Below, piece by piece: positions 18,643 through 29,700 of a DNA stretch of 39,130 nucleotides. The stretch is from NCBI GenBank assembly GCA_037439425.1, contig JBBIWA010000053.1, forward strand, positions 1 through 39,130. Reading direction: 5' to 3'. Each line of letters starts with the position of its first letter. Position 1 is the stretch's first letter. The position numbers and the translations under genes are program-made. Source of the DNA: JBBIWA01 sp037439425. Lineage in GTDB: Bacteria; Acidobacteriota; Blastocatellia; RBC074. Under the pieces are notes generated by a model, which did not search any database, was not told where the DNA came from, and saw nothing but the letters and a program-made list of their open reading frames with translations.

Positions 18643-18823
18643 AGAGGCGTACATAAGATGCTGCTGTTGACCTGACTGTTCAAGTGAAAAACGCTCTGGA
18701 CTTGAGCTTTGTCAGGCTTGTTATTCAATACAGTACGATACTAGGTCTCTATTAACCGGCTTCCCCGCAGTAACTTGGTGAAGGACAATTTGGTTATAGG
18801 GGACATTCGCTAGGAGGCCAAGT
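18643..18823. other. Short intergenic gap before the di-heme remnant
   Basis: No open frame, strong hairpin or terminator is apparent in these 181 bp. The end of the gap carries TAGGAGG, a strong ribosome-binding site seven bases before the ATG of the broken gene. Confidence 0.5.
18811..18823 (+). promoter_or_regulatory. Ribosome-binding site of the di-heme remnant
   Basis: TAGGAGG followed by CCAAGT precedes ATG 18824. Its preservation, together with the signal peptide in frame, fixes the ancestral start and shows that the TGA at 18878 interrupts a real gene. Confidence 0.7.
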
Positions 18824-20439
18824 ATGATTGCTGAGAAGAGAACCAAATTCTGGGTATTAGTTGCTTTTGCTGGGGCTTGAGTATCAGCTTCATCCCTAGC
18901 GCAGTTGCCGGATAAGACACAGACACCTAATGTTGCTAATGAAGGCATTAACAAATCGCTGAGCGAGCAAATCGGCGCTGGAGGTGGCGATGTGATGACC
19001 CCTGATTCTTCAGCTTTCATCATCGCTCGCGATCCGTTCCGCGCTGTTCGTCGCGGGCGTCAACTTTTCCAGCGGAAGTTTACCAGATTGCAAGGACAGG
19101 GACCGCGGGCTGCCGACGGGATAGGGAATATTGAGGTGAATTTAGCCATCGGTGCCGGACTAGCCGACAGTTGCGCTGCTTGCCACGGCCGGCCTCGAGG
19201 CTCGGCTGGCTCTGGTGGTGACGTGGTGACTAGACCGGATAGCCGAGACGCTCCTCACCTGTTTGGTGTCGGTTTAAAGGAAATGCTGGCGGATGAGATC
19301 ACTGCTGACCTGCGCGCGATTCGGGATCAAGCTATCTCCGAAGCGCGCGCGCAACAGCGCTCGGTGGCCAGGCCCCTCACCAGTAAGGGGATCACTTACG
19401 GAGTGATCACCGCTCATCCGGATGGCTCGCTGGACACTTCTCAAGTTGAGGGCGTGGACCCTGATCTGCGAGTCCGCCCCTTCTTTATTACACGGTGGCC
19501 TGTTTTCTCTTCGCGAATTTATCGTTGGCGCATTTAATGACGAGATGGGGCTCCAGGCAGTTGACGCGGACCTGGCTGCGGCAGCGGCTGGAGGAAGAGT
19601 CATCACTCCGTCCGGTATGGTGCTGGATGGTGCTGCTGATCGAATAAATGCTCCACGATGGGGTGGCAAACGAGATCCCTATCAGCCTGGTTGATTTCAT
19701 GGAGTTTTACCTGCTTCACTATTTCAAACCCGCTATTGGAGAACAACAAAATGCTAACGCCAATACAAGCCAGCTGTTCTTCCGGCGGCTTGGTTGCGAT
19801 GATCGAGGACCTAATACTAGCGTAGGCCGTGTGATCTTCCAGCAGATCGGTTGCGCTACCTGCCACATTCCTGATCTACCTCTCAATAGCGACCGGCGCG
19901 TGGCCGATGTAGAAACAGTCTTTGATCCCGTAAGAGGGATCTTCAATCGTCTGTTTGCTACGGCGATCCCATTGTTTACTGAAGTGAATGATGGAAGCGG
20001 GTTCCCGACATTGAAACGGCCGCTGCTACAGCCCTTCATTGTTAGGCATATCTTCACCGATTTTAAGCGCCATGATCTAGGGCCGAACTTCCACGAGATC
20101 AATTACGATGGGACGATCAGGCGGGAGTTTCTGACCACTCCATTGTGGGGCGTCGGAGCCACCGCACCCTATGGGCATGATGGGCGTAGTATCAACCTAA
20201 CAGAAGTGATTCTACGTCACGGTGGAGAGGCTTTAGCCGCGCGGAATGCTTTTGCCGCGCTCTCGCCTGGAAAGCGGAGTGACTTGCTCGAATTTCTCAA
20301 TTCGCTTGTGCTCTTCCCGCCAGATGACACAGCCTCGAACCCGGATCCAGGTGACCGGAATGCAGTGGGATTTCCTCAGTTCGGACATGGCAGCATCAAA
20401 CTGATGGTTCTTTTCAACAATCCAAGGGATGTTGAGTAG
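18824..20439 (+). pseudogene. Broken di-heme cytochrome (di-heme oxidoreductase / peroxidase-like)
   Basis: A strong AGGAGG site (18812-18817) precedes ATG 18824. The reading frame starts a Sec-type signal peptide (KFWVLVAFAGA) but hits TGA at 18878-18880, then continues in frame as VSASSLAQLPD. The mature part holds heme motif CAACH (19172-19186). Frame is lost near 19487 and again near 19655; each change shifts the frame by +1. The third segment carries heme motif CATCH (19852-19866) and ends with GHDGRSINLTEVILRHGGEAL and a TAG at 20439. Rejoined, the segments give about 535 aa, a normal length for a periplasmic di-heme oxidoreductase of the DUF1111/cytochrome c peroxidase-like group. One stop plus two frameshifts make it non-functional as read. 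Sequencing error is possible, but the long flanking synthetase frames are all clean. NRPS4 starts 31 bp after it. Confidence 0.78.
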
Positions 20440-20451
20440 GTATCTCGAAGT

Positions 20452-20470
20452 ATGAGGAGGAGCCAAGATA
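20452..20470 (+). promoter_or_regulatory. Strong ribosome-binding site of NRPS4
   Basis: TGAGGAGGAGCCAAGATA sits directly before ATG 20471. The consensus AGGAGG with 9-12 nt spacing supports this start and independent translation of NRPS4 despite the broken gene upstream. Confidence 0.7.
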
Positions 20471-23400
20471 ATGCAACAGGAGATCATTAATGGGTTCCGG
20501 CTTTCACCTCATCAGCAGCGCCTCTGGCTGATACAACAAGGCAGCCAGGCTTATCGTGCGCAATGTGCTTTGTTACTCGAAGGCGATCTCAAAACGGAGA
20601 TTCTCAAAGCAGCTCTCCACAAGATCGTCAGGCAGTATGAGATTCTCCGGACGACTTTTCAAAGCCTGCCTGGTATGAAGGTCCCGGTTCAGGTCATCGC
20701 TGATGATGGTGAGCCATTGTTGTATTATATCGACCTGAGCGATCTTGGTAGCCAGGAACAAGAGGCTAAAATTGAAGAACTGTTTCGAGAAACAAAGCGA
20801 CAACCCTTCGATTTTGAACAAGGGCCTCTCCTGCGGTTCTTACTCCTCACTTTGTCCGCAAGTAGACATGTCTTGCTGGTCAGTTTACCTGCTCTTTGCG
20901 CTGATGCCTGGACGCTTAAGAATTTGATTCAAGAAATCAGCCAGTCATACGAAGCCTGCCTGAAAGATGAAGAGCATTTGGATGGTCTGCTGCAATATGT
21001 TCAGTTCGCTGAATGGCAGAATGAACTGCTTGGAGAAGAAGATGCTGAGGTGGGGAAAGGGTACTGGCGCAAGCAGAATCTTTCCGCCATTCTTGCGTTC
21101 AGGCTTCCTTTTGAACGAGAAGAGGCCGAGAAAACAAGCTTTGAGCCGGCCTCTTTAGCGTTAGAGATTGACGGTGAGTATGTAGAGAAGATTGAGGCTA
21201 TTGCTAACGAACATAATACCTCGGTTGCTACATTCATGCTGGCTTGCTGGCAAACGTTGCTCTGGCGGCTCACAAGTCAGACCGATATTGTTGTTGGCGA
21301 TGCCTGTGATGGGCGGCAGCATGAAATACTACATAATGCTCTAGGGCTGTTTACTAGATGGGTACCTATTCATTGTCACTTTGAGAAAGACTTCCGCTTC
21401 AGTGAGCTTCTGTCTCAGATAACCGCTGCCAGGCGCAGTGCCTGTGAGTGGCAGGACTACTTTGTATGGGACGGAGCGGCTCTGCCTGGAGATGGTAGAG
21501 AGTTGCCGTTTTTCCCCGTCGGATTTGAGTTTGAGAAACAAGCATTGCCGTGTCGCGCTAATGGCGTGTCAGTTTCGGTTTATAAACAATACGTTTGCAC
21601 GGAACGCTTTAATATCAAGCTCTCCTGCTACCAGAGGAATGATTCACTGACGGTCGAACTTCACTATCATCCGGGACGCTTTCAGATAGAAGATATCAGG
21701 CGCCTTGCCAGATACTTCGATACATTTCTTAAAAGTGTGATCGAGAATGTGGACACTCTGGTCAGTGAATTGGAAATCCTAAGCCAGGTTGACCGGGATC
21801 AACTGCTGATCGAATTCAATAACACAGGCGCTGACTATCCCAAAGGCCAATGTATTCACCAACTTTTTGAGGAGCAGGTTGCATGCACGCCGGACAGGTC
21901 AGCCGTGGTGTTTGGGGAGCAACAATTAAGTTATGCTCAGCTCAATGCCAGAGCTAACCAGCTCGCTCGCTATCTGCAAAAGCTAGGAGTAGGACCTGAA
22001 GTCGTAGTTGGCCTTTGCTTCGAGCGTTCGGTAGAGATGATGATAGGAATTCTTGGGGTCCTCAAAGCGGGTGGAGCCTATGTGCCATTGGACCCAACCT
22101 ATCCAAAGGAGCGTATAGCCTTCATATTAGCCGAAGCAAAAGCACCAGTGTTACTGTCTCAGGGGCGCTTGAAAGAATACCTCCCGGAGCGAGCAGCTAG
22201 AGTCGTAGCTATTGATGTTGATTGGGAGCTCATAGCGCAAGAAAGCACTGAGAATCCAATCAGTGGAGTTACGGCTGATAACCTGGCCTATGTGATCTAT
22301 ACCTCCGGCTCTACTGGAAAGCCCAAGGGAGTGATGATTCAGCATCGCTCAGCTGCCAATCTAGTTGGCGGTCTTCAGCGAGTCATTTACGTTCAGCATC
22401 CTGCTCCTCTGAGAGTCAGTCTTAACGCGCCATTAACTTTTGACGCTTCAGTTAAACAGTGGTTGCAGTTACTTCAAGGTCACACTCTTGTCATTCTACC
22501 GGAAGAAGTAAGACCTGAAGGTGATCAGCTGCTCTCATTTGTAAGGCAACATGCTATAGATGTGCTGGATTGTACGCCAGCTCAGTTGCGGCTGCTGCTT
22601 GTAGCAGGTTTGACTCGAAATCCGGAGAGGAGTCCACGGGTGGTGCTGGCTGGTGGAGAAGCAATTGATGAGGCTAGCTGGGCGTTTCTGGCTGAACAGG
22701 CCACGATCGAGTTCTACAACGTCTACGGGCCAACCGAATGCACCGTTGATGCTACTATCTGTCCTGTACGTGAATCGCCGCTGGAGCCAACTATTGGCCG
22801 GCCTATTGCTAACGCTCAAACCTATTTGCTGGATGAGAAGTTGAGGCCCGTTCCGATTGGGGTAGCGGGCGAGTTATATATCGGCGGGGCTGGGCTATCT
22901 CGTGGTTATCTGAAGCGTCCTGATTTGACCGCCGAAAGATTTATCCCGCATCCCTTCAGTGCGGAGCCGGGCGCGCGCCTTTATAAGACTGGCGATCTGG
23001 CCTGTTATCTGTCGGATGGCAAGATCAAATTCCTAGGTCGCGCGGATCATCAAGTGAAACTGCGCGGCTTCCGTATCGAGCTGGGCGAGATTGAGATGGT
23101 CCTAGGCCAACATCCAGCTGTACAGGATAAGGTGATTATTGTACGCGAGGATGTGCCCGGCGATAGCCGGCTGGTGGCTTATTTCGTTCCGCGGCAGAAA
23201 CCAGCGCCGGGTGTGAATGAGCTGCGTAGCTTTCTGAGAGAGCAGTTACCTGAGTATATGGTGCCGTCAACTTTCGTGGTACTGGAGCAGTTACCTTTGA
23301 CCCGCCACGGGAAGGTAGATCGCCAGGCGTTGCCCGCACCGGAAAGCCAGCGGCCAGAGTTACAAGCAGCTTATCTCGCGCCCCGAACCAAACTTGAAGA

Positions 23401-23710
23401 GATCATTGCTGCTATCTGGCAAGAGGTACTTCGAGTAGACAAAGTGGGAGTCAATGATAATTTCTTCGATCTCGGCGGCCATTCATTGTTGATGGTTCAA
23501 GTGCATAGCAAGTTGCGAGAGACTTTCAGCAAGGACATTTCATTGATTGAAATGTTTAGAAACCCAACCATCAGTTCTCTGGCCAGGTATTTTACCGAGG
23601 AAGAGGGCCAACAGCCTGCTCTGCAAAAAGCTCATGAGCGCGCTCAGAAACGCAGAGCGGCTCGAAAGCAGCAAATGGAAGTCAGGCAAGCCCGGAGACA
23701 ACTTCAATGA
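20471..23710 (+). CDS. NRPS4: degenerate-C (C*)-A(Glu)-PCP, 1079 aa
   Basis: A good ribosome site (GAGGAGGAG) sits 9-17 bp before the ATG. The N-terminal C domain (5-440) begins FRLSPHQQRLWLIQQ, but the catalytic HHxxxDG is replaced by PALCADA (140-146): both His are gone and the Asp is kept. This motif style resembles C domains I associate with dehydro-amino-acid formation in microcystin-type systems, so a modifying role on the upstream Thr is possible. The A domain has TSGSTGKPKG at 611-620 and D658; its pocket D-A-K-D-L-G-V-V-D-K is the known glutamate code (as in the surfactin Glu module). The PCP has LGGHS with Ser1005. The basic helical tail (KAHERAQKRRAARKQQ) resembles that of NRPS1, and both precede a PKS. 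The stop overlaps the PKS5 start in ATGA. Confidence 0.93.
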   Translation: MQQEIINGFRLSPHQQRLWLIQQGSQAYRAQCALLLEGDLKTEILKAALHKIVRQYEILRTTFQSLPGMKVPVQVIADDGEPLLYYIDLSDLGSQEQEAKIEELFRETKRQPFDFEQGPLLRFLLLTLSASRHVLLVSLPALCADAWTLKNLIQEISQSYEACLKDEEHLDGLLQYVQFAEWQNELLGEEDAEVGKGYWRKQNLSAILAFRLPFEREEAEKTSFEPASLALEIDGEYVEKIEAIANEHNTSVATFMLACWQTLLWRLTSQTDIVVGDACDGRQHEILHNALGLFTRWVPIHCHFEKDFRFSELLSQITAARRSACEWQDYFVWDGAALPGDGRELPFFPVGFEFEKQALPCRANGVSVSVYKQYVCTERFNIKLSCYQRNDSLTVELHYHPGRFQIEDIRRLARYFDTFLKSVIENVDTLVSELEILSQVDRDQLLIEFNNTGADYPKGQCIHQLFEEQVACTPDRSAVVFGEQQLSYAQLNARANQLARYLQKLGVGPEVVVGLCFERSVEMMIGILGVLKAGGAYVPLDPTYPKERIAFILAEAKAPVLLSQGRLKEYLPERAARVVAIDVDWELIAQESTENPISGVTADNLAYVIYTSGSTGKPKGVMIQHRSAANLVGGLQRVIYVQHPAPLRVSLNAPLTFDASVKQWLQLLQGHTLVILPEEVRPEGDQLLSFVRQHAIDVLDCTPAQLRLLLVAGLTRNPERSPRVVLAGGEAIDEASWAFLAEQATIEFYNVYGPTECTVDATICPVRESPLEPTIGRPIANAQTYLLDEKLRPVPIGVAGELYIGGAGLSRGYLKRPDLTAERFIPHPFSAEPGARLYKTGDLACYLSDGKIKFLGRADHQVKLRGFRIELGEIEMVLGQHPAVQDKVIIVREDVPGDSRLVAYFVPRQKPAPGVNELRSFLREQLPEYMVPSTFVVLEQLPLTRHGKVDRQALPAPESQRPELQAAYLAPRTKLEEIIAAIWQEVLRVDKVGVNDNFFDLGGHSLLMVQVHSKLRETFSKDISLIEMFRNPTISSLARYFTEEEGQQPALQKAHERAQKRRAARKQQMEVRQARRQLQ

Positions 23711-26700
23711 GTAACTCAGCAGTAGATCGTTCTATGGAAGGCATTGCTATTATCGGGATGTCTGGTCGTTTCCCAGGGGCCAAAAATATCGATGAGTTTT
23801 GGCGTAATCTGCGAGACGGCGTGGAATCAATCTCATTCTTCACGGATGAAGAACTAAAGGCTGCGGGCGTGGATCCAGCCCTGCTCAACAATCCTAACTA
23901 TGTTAAGGCCCACGGTGCTGTGGAAAGCATCGAACTATTTGATGCTGCCTTCTTCGGCGTTAATCCCAGGGAAGCCGAAATTATGGACCCACAGCAGCGA
24001 CTTTTTCAGGAATGTGCTTGGGAGGCTCTTGAGAATGCTGGTTATAATCCTGAGAAGTATGAAGGGGCGATAGGGGTTTATGCCGGTGTCGGAGTGGCTT
24101 CGTATGCCATGGTCAATGTGTTTTCAAACCGTGACCTGATGCAGTTTATCGGGCCCCTGCAAGCTTCTATTCGCAACCGCACTGATCACCTGGCCACCCA
24201 GGTCTCTTATAAATTCAATCTGAGAGGGCCAGGAGTGACTGTTCAGACAGCTTGCTCTACTTCGTTAGTCGCAGTCCATCTGGCTTGCCAGAGCTTGTTC
24301 AGTGGCGAGTGTGACATGGCTTTAGCCGGAGGGGTCACGCTCGTTGTCCCGCAGCAAGCTGGTTATTTGTATCAAGAGGGTGGGATCCTTTCTCCCGACG
24401 GTCATTGCCGCCCCTTCGATGCCAGGGCGCAGGGAACGGTTCCTGGTAGCGGCGTGGGCATTGTGGTGTTGAAGAGATTAGAGGATGCGCTCGCCGATGG
24501 TGATAACATCCACGCGGTTATCAAAGGCTCAGCCATCAATAACGATGGCTTTATGAAGGTTGGCTACACTGCGCCCAGCGTGGATGGGCAGGCTGAGGTG
24601 ATCGCTGAGGCATTGGCAGTGGCTGGGGTTGACCCGGAGACGATCGGCTACATTGAGGCTCACGGGACGGCCACTACGCTGGGTGACCCCATCGAGATCG
24701 AAGCGCTGACACGTGCCTTCCGCTACAGCACCGATAAGAAAACTTTCTGTGCCATCGGAGCAGTTAAAAGTAACATCGGGCATCTGGATACGGCTGCTGG
24801 AGTTGCCGGACTAATTAAGACCGTTCTGGCCCTTAAGCACAAACAGATCCCCCCTAGCTTGCATTATGAGCGACCCAATCCTCAGATTGATTTCGATAAC
24901 AGTCCTTTCTATGTCAATACTAAACTCACTGAGTGGGAGAGGGGAGAGGTGCCGCGACGGGCTGGAGTTAGCTCCTTCGGCCTGGGGGGTACCAATGCGC
25001 ACGTGATCCTCGAAGAAGCGCCGCCAATAGAGGCTGGCGGCAAAAGCAGACCCTGGCAGTTGTTGTTACTCTCGGCCAGAACGAACTCAGCGCTGGAAGC
25101 CGCAACCGCACAGTTAGCTGAATATCTAAAGCAGCACCCTGAGATCGATCTTGCCGATGTTGCTTACACGCTCCAGGTAGGTCGCAAAGCTTTCGGTCAC
25201 CGTCGCGCCGTGGTTTGCCAGGAAGGTAACGCGGTAACTGCGCTGGAGACGCTGGACCCCAAGCTGGTCTATACCAGCGTTCAGGAGCCGAAGCCACGCC
25301 CGGTAGTGTTTATGTTCCCGGGCCAGGGAGCGCAGTATGTAAATATGGGATGGGAGCTTTACCAGCTGGAGCCAACATTCCGCAAGCAGGTTGATTTATG
25401 CTGCGAGCTACTTAAGCCCCACCTTGGATTTGATCTGCGCAAAGTGTTGTATCCAAACCAGGAGCAGATAGAAGAAGCTGCCGAAAGGTTGAAACAAACC
25501 TACATCACGCAACCAGCGCTGTTTGTGGTTGAGTATGCCCTATCCAAGTTGTGGATCGAGTGGGGTGTACGCCCGGCGGCTATGACAGGTCATAGCATCG
25601 GAGAGTATGTAGCCGCGTGCCTGGCTGGAGTTTTTTCACTGGAAGATGCCCTGGCGTTGGTAGCTGCACGAGGCCGGTTGATGCAAAGTCTGCCTGGCGG
25701 CGCTATGCTCACTGTGCCTTTGCCAGAGAAAGAAGTCAGCTCATTGCTGAACGAACGGCTTTCACTAGCTGCAATCAATGCCCCCTCAATGTGCGTGGTG
25801 GCTGGGCCGGCCGAAGACATTGACGAGCTGGAACGTCAGCTCACCGACAAAGGGTTAGGGTGTCGTCGGCTGCATACCTCGCATGCCTTTCATTCACAGA
25901 TGATGGATCCCATCCTGGAGCCATTCGCTGAGGAGATCAGAAAAGTCCACCTCTCATCACCTCAGATACCATATCTTTCTAATGTCACTGGTACGTGGAT
26001 CAAGGCTGAAGAAGCGCTTGATTCAAGCTATTGGGTACAGCACTTGCGCCAGACCGTGCGCTTTGCCGACGGAGTAGAAGAACTTGTCAAAGAGCCAGAT
26101 TGGCTCTTGCTGGAAGTAGGCCCAGGCCGAACCTTAATGACCCTCACCAGATGGCATCCGCGCCGGGCGCGGGGCCAGACCGTGCTTACTTCACTGCCCC
26201 ACGCAGATGAAAGCCAGAAAGAGTCAGACCTGGCATTCTTGCTAGCTACTACCGGCAGGTTATGGATAGCTGGGGTGGAAATAGACTGGGCTGGTTACTA
26301 TGCTCATCAGCGGCATCGTCGTATCCCCTTACCCACCTATCCCTTCGAGCGCCAACGTTATTGGATTGATGCTAAAGCGCAAGCCTATGGGAATCTTCAT
26401 GGTGAGGTAGCATTAACTAAGAGATCAAATATCGCTGATTGGTTCTATGTGCCTTCGTGGAAAAGGACTGCGCCGCCTTTGCCAGTTGAACCATCAAAGT
26501 TAGCAACTCAAAAGTCACACTGGTTATTATTTGTTGATGAATGTGGATTGGGTTCTCAAATAGCGGATCGGCTAGCGCAGATGGAGCAAGATGTTATGAC
26601 TGTGGCTGCAGGCGAAGCATTTAGTGTGCAGGATGATCGTACCTATACGATCAATCCGCGTCGTAGCGAAGACTATCTTGCTCTACTGCAAGCTTTGCAG

Positions 26701-29700
26701 ACAAAGGGTACTCTCCCAGCAAAGATTATCCACCTGTGGGGCGTGACGGAGGAGATAGAGCCTGAGTCGGCGCTGGAGCGAGGCTTCTATAGCTTGCTCT
26801 TCCTGGCGCAGGCACTGGGCGCGGGAAAGAGGGCGGATGCGCTCCGGATTGAAGTCGTAACTAACAACATGCAAGAGGTGGTCGGCGGCGAAGTGCTATA
26901 TCCGGAGAAAGCGACCGTCATTGGGCCTTGCCGGGCTGTCTCGCAAGAATATCCCAACCTCATCTGTCGCAGCATTGATCTTACTCTTCCGGGTTCAGCA
27001 AGCTGGCAAGATGAGAAGTTGGTAAACCACCTCATCGCCGAATTCCTCACAGAGCCTAACCCCTCTGAGATGGTAGTTGCTTACCGTGGTTATCATCGCT
27101 GGGTTCAGTCTTTTGAACCGCTACCGCTGAGCGGTCCAGATAAGCGCTCTCCCTACTTGCGACCTGGTGGCGTTTATCTAATCACTGGCGGGCTGGGTGG
27201 GATTGGCCTGGAGATAGCTGAATATCTAGCCCGAACGGCACAAGCTAAACTGGTTTTGATCGGACGTTCCTCTTTCCCTGAGCGGGAAAACTGGAATCAG
27301 TGGCTGGCCACACACGGTGATCAAGATAGGGTAAGTCGCAAGATACGAAAACTGCAAGCGATAGAGCATCTCGGGTCAGAGGTGTTGATCCTCCGCGCTG
27401 ATGTAGCTGACAGGGAGCAAATGGCAGCGGTTGTAGCACAATCATCCAGGCGCTTCAGTTCAATTCATGGTGTGATTCATGCGGCTGGCGTGGCTGGCGG
27501 CGGAATGATTCAGTTGAAGACAGCGGAAATGGCCGCCAGCGTGCTGGCTCCCAAGGTGCAAGGAACGCGGGTGCTCGAAGAGGTCTTCAAAGAAGAAAAG
27601 CTTGATTTCTTCGTTCTTTGCTCGTCACGCAGTTCCATTCTTGGCGGGTTTGGCCAAATAGATTATTGCGCTGCTAATGCCTTCCTGGATGCATTCGCTC
27701 ATTACAAGAATGCTAAAGATGGCGTCTTCACCGTTTCAATTAACTGGGCTGGTTGGCAAGAAGTAGGTATGCGCGTTGATACCCTGGCTCAATTAGGTAT
27801 CAAAAACGATCAGCAACCATCTGTTGTCAGAGAGATTGGACATCCTCTGTTAGCCAGATGTATCGAAGAGACGCCTGAGCGGGAAGTCTACTCCACTCAA
27901 TTCAGTGTCGCTACTCATTGGGTATTGGACGATCATCGCATCGTGCGTCAACCTATCATTCCAGGAACAACCTACCTGGAGATGGTACGAGCTGCGTTGG
28001 AAAGACACGCCGGGAGCAGAATCATCGAGTTGAAGGATGTGTACTTCCTCTCGGCATTGCCCGTGAGAGATGACGAAACGAAAGAAGTGCGCGCTGTTAT
28101 CGAGAGGAATGGGGATGGCTTCGAGTTCCGCGTCATAAGCAAAGCTTTGTCAGCTGATGATGAAACCTGGCAAGAGTACGTGATTGGCAAAGCCAGGCTA
28201 GTAGAGCAGGAGCCGCTGAAGCGACATGACCTTAAGATGCTCATCGAAAGATGCAATCGAAAGGAAATCATCATCACCGATGACAACCCGATTGTTACCT
28301 ATGAAGACCTTGGTCCTAGATGGCAAAGCTTGAAGCGAGTCTACGTAGGCGATAATGAACTGGTAGCTATTCTGGAATTGCCTGAAGTGTTTGCTGATGA
28401 TGTTGAGACATTCAAGTTACATCCAGCCTTGCTTGACCGTGCCAATTTCACCGCCAAAGTGTTTCTGGCTGCCGAAGGGCTTCATCTGCCCCTGGGATAT
28501 AAAGGATTGCGCATCAAGAAGCCGTTGCCGAGCAGAATTTACGCTTACGCCAGGTATAAACCAACCAACGATCCGCTGTTTGAAACCATCACCTTCGACG
28601 TCATCTTAATGGACGAAGATGGTGTGGAACTGGTCGTGGTTGATGAATTCAGTCAGAAACGAGTGAGAGAAGTTGCTGAGTCAATCAAAGCCATCAGCGG
28701 CCGGGAAGCGCGGAAGCAAATTGCCAGTCGAAATGGGGCGGCGGGCAAACCAATCACTGCCAGTGAAGGCAGCGATCAGGAGCGATTCAATGAAGCTATG
28801 CTGCCGAAAGAAGGCGTCGAAGCGTTTAGCCGGATCCTGGCTCACAAAGGACTCTCTCAAGTAGTGGTGTCGCCCACTGACCTGATCGCCTCGATCCAAC
28901 AAGCACATCTGGTCAGAGAAAAGCGCCTGACAGAAGAAATCGAGAAGATTGAACCCTCCAGACCCAGGCATGCGCGGCCGAACGTGCCAACTGCCTACGT
29001 CGCCCCTCGGAACGAGTTAGAAAAAACTCTAGCTGAAATCTGGCAAGATACGCTTGGTATCGAGCAAGTAGGCATTCACGATAACTTCTTCGAGCTGGGT
29101 GGGGATTCCGTTGTTGGAATTCAAATGATTGCCAAGTTCAAACGGGCAGGTTATCAGCTATCGCCACAGCAGCTTTTCCAAAATCAGACCATTGCCGAGC
29201 TGGCAGCGGCATTGGATACTGCGCAACCGGTTCAGGCCGAACAAGGTTTGATCACCGGGCTGGTACCTTTGCTACCTGGCCAACACTGGTTCTTCGAGCA
29301 GAAGCTACCTGAGCCTCACTACTTCAACCAGGCTATGCTCTTTGAAGTGCGCCAGAAGCTGAACCCAGCGCTGATGCAGCAAGCGGCGCAACAACTACTG
29401 ATGCATCACGACGCGCTCCGGCTGCGCTTCGAGCAAACCGAGTCGGGCTGGCGGCAAATCAACGCTGGTCTCGATTCAGACGTGCCTTTTGTGCTGGTGG
29501 ATTTATCCTCTCTCTCAGCCGCCGAGCAAGAAGCGGCAATAGAAGTGAAGGCCGCTCAGTTACAAGCCAGTTTAGATCTCTCGCGCGGGCCGCTGATTAA
29601 GTGGGCATTATTCGATCTGGGAGCTGAAAAAGCAGGTAAGTTGCTAATCATCGTCCATTATTTGGTGATGGATAGTGTTTCCTGGTGGATTCTGTTATCG

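Noticed and set aside
18905..19537. Separate small protein starting at TTG 18905
   Set aside because: It is the middle segment of the broken di-heme gene. It lacks its signal peptide, ends in out-of-frame sequence after 19487, and has no ribosome site of its own.
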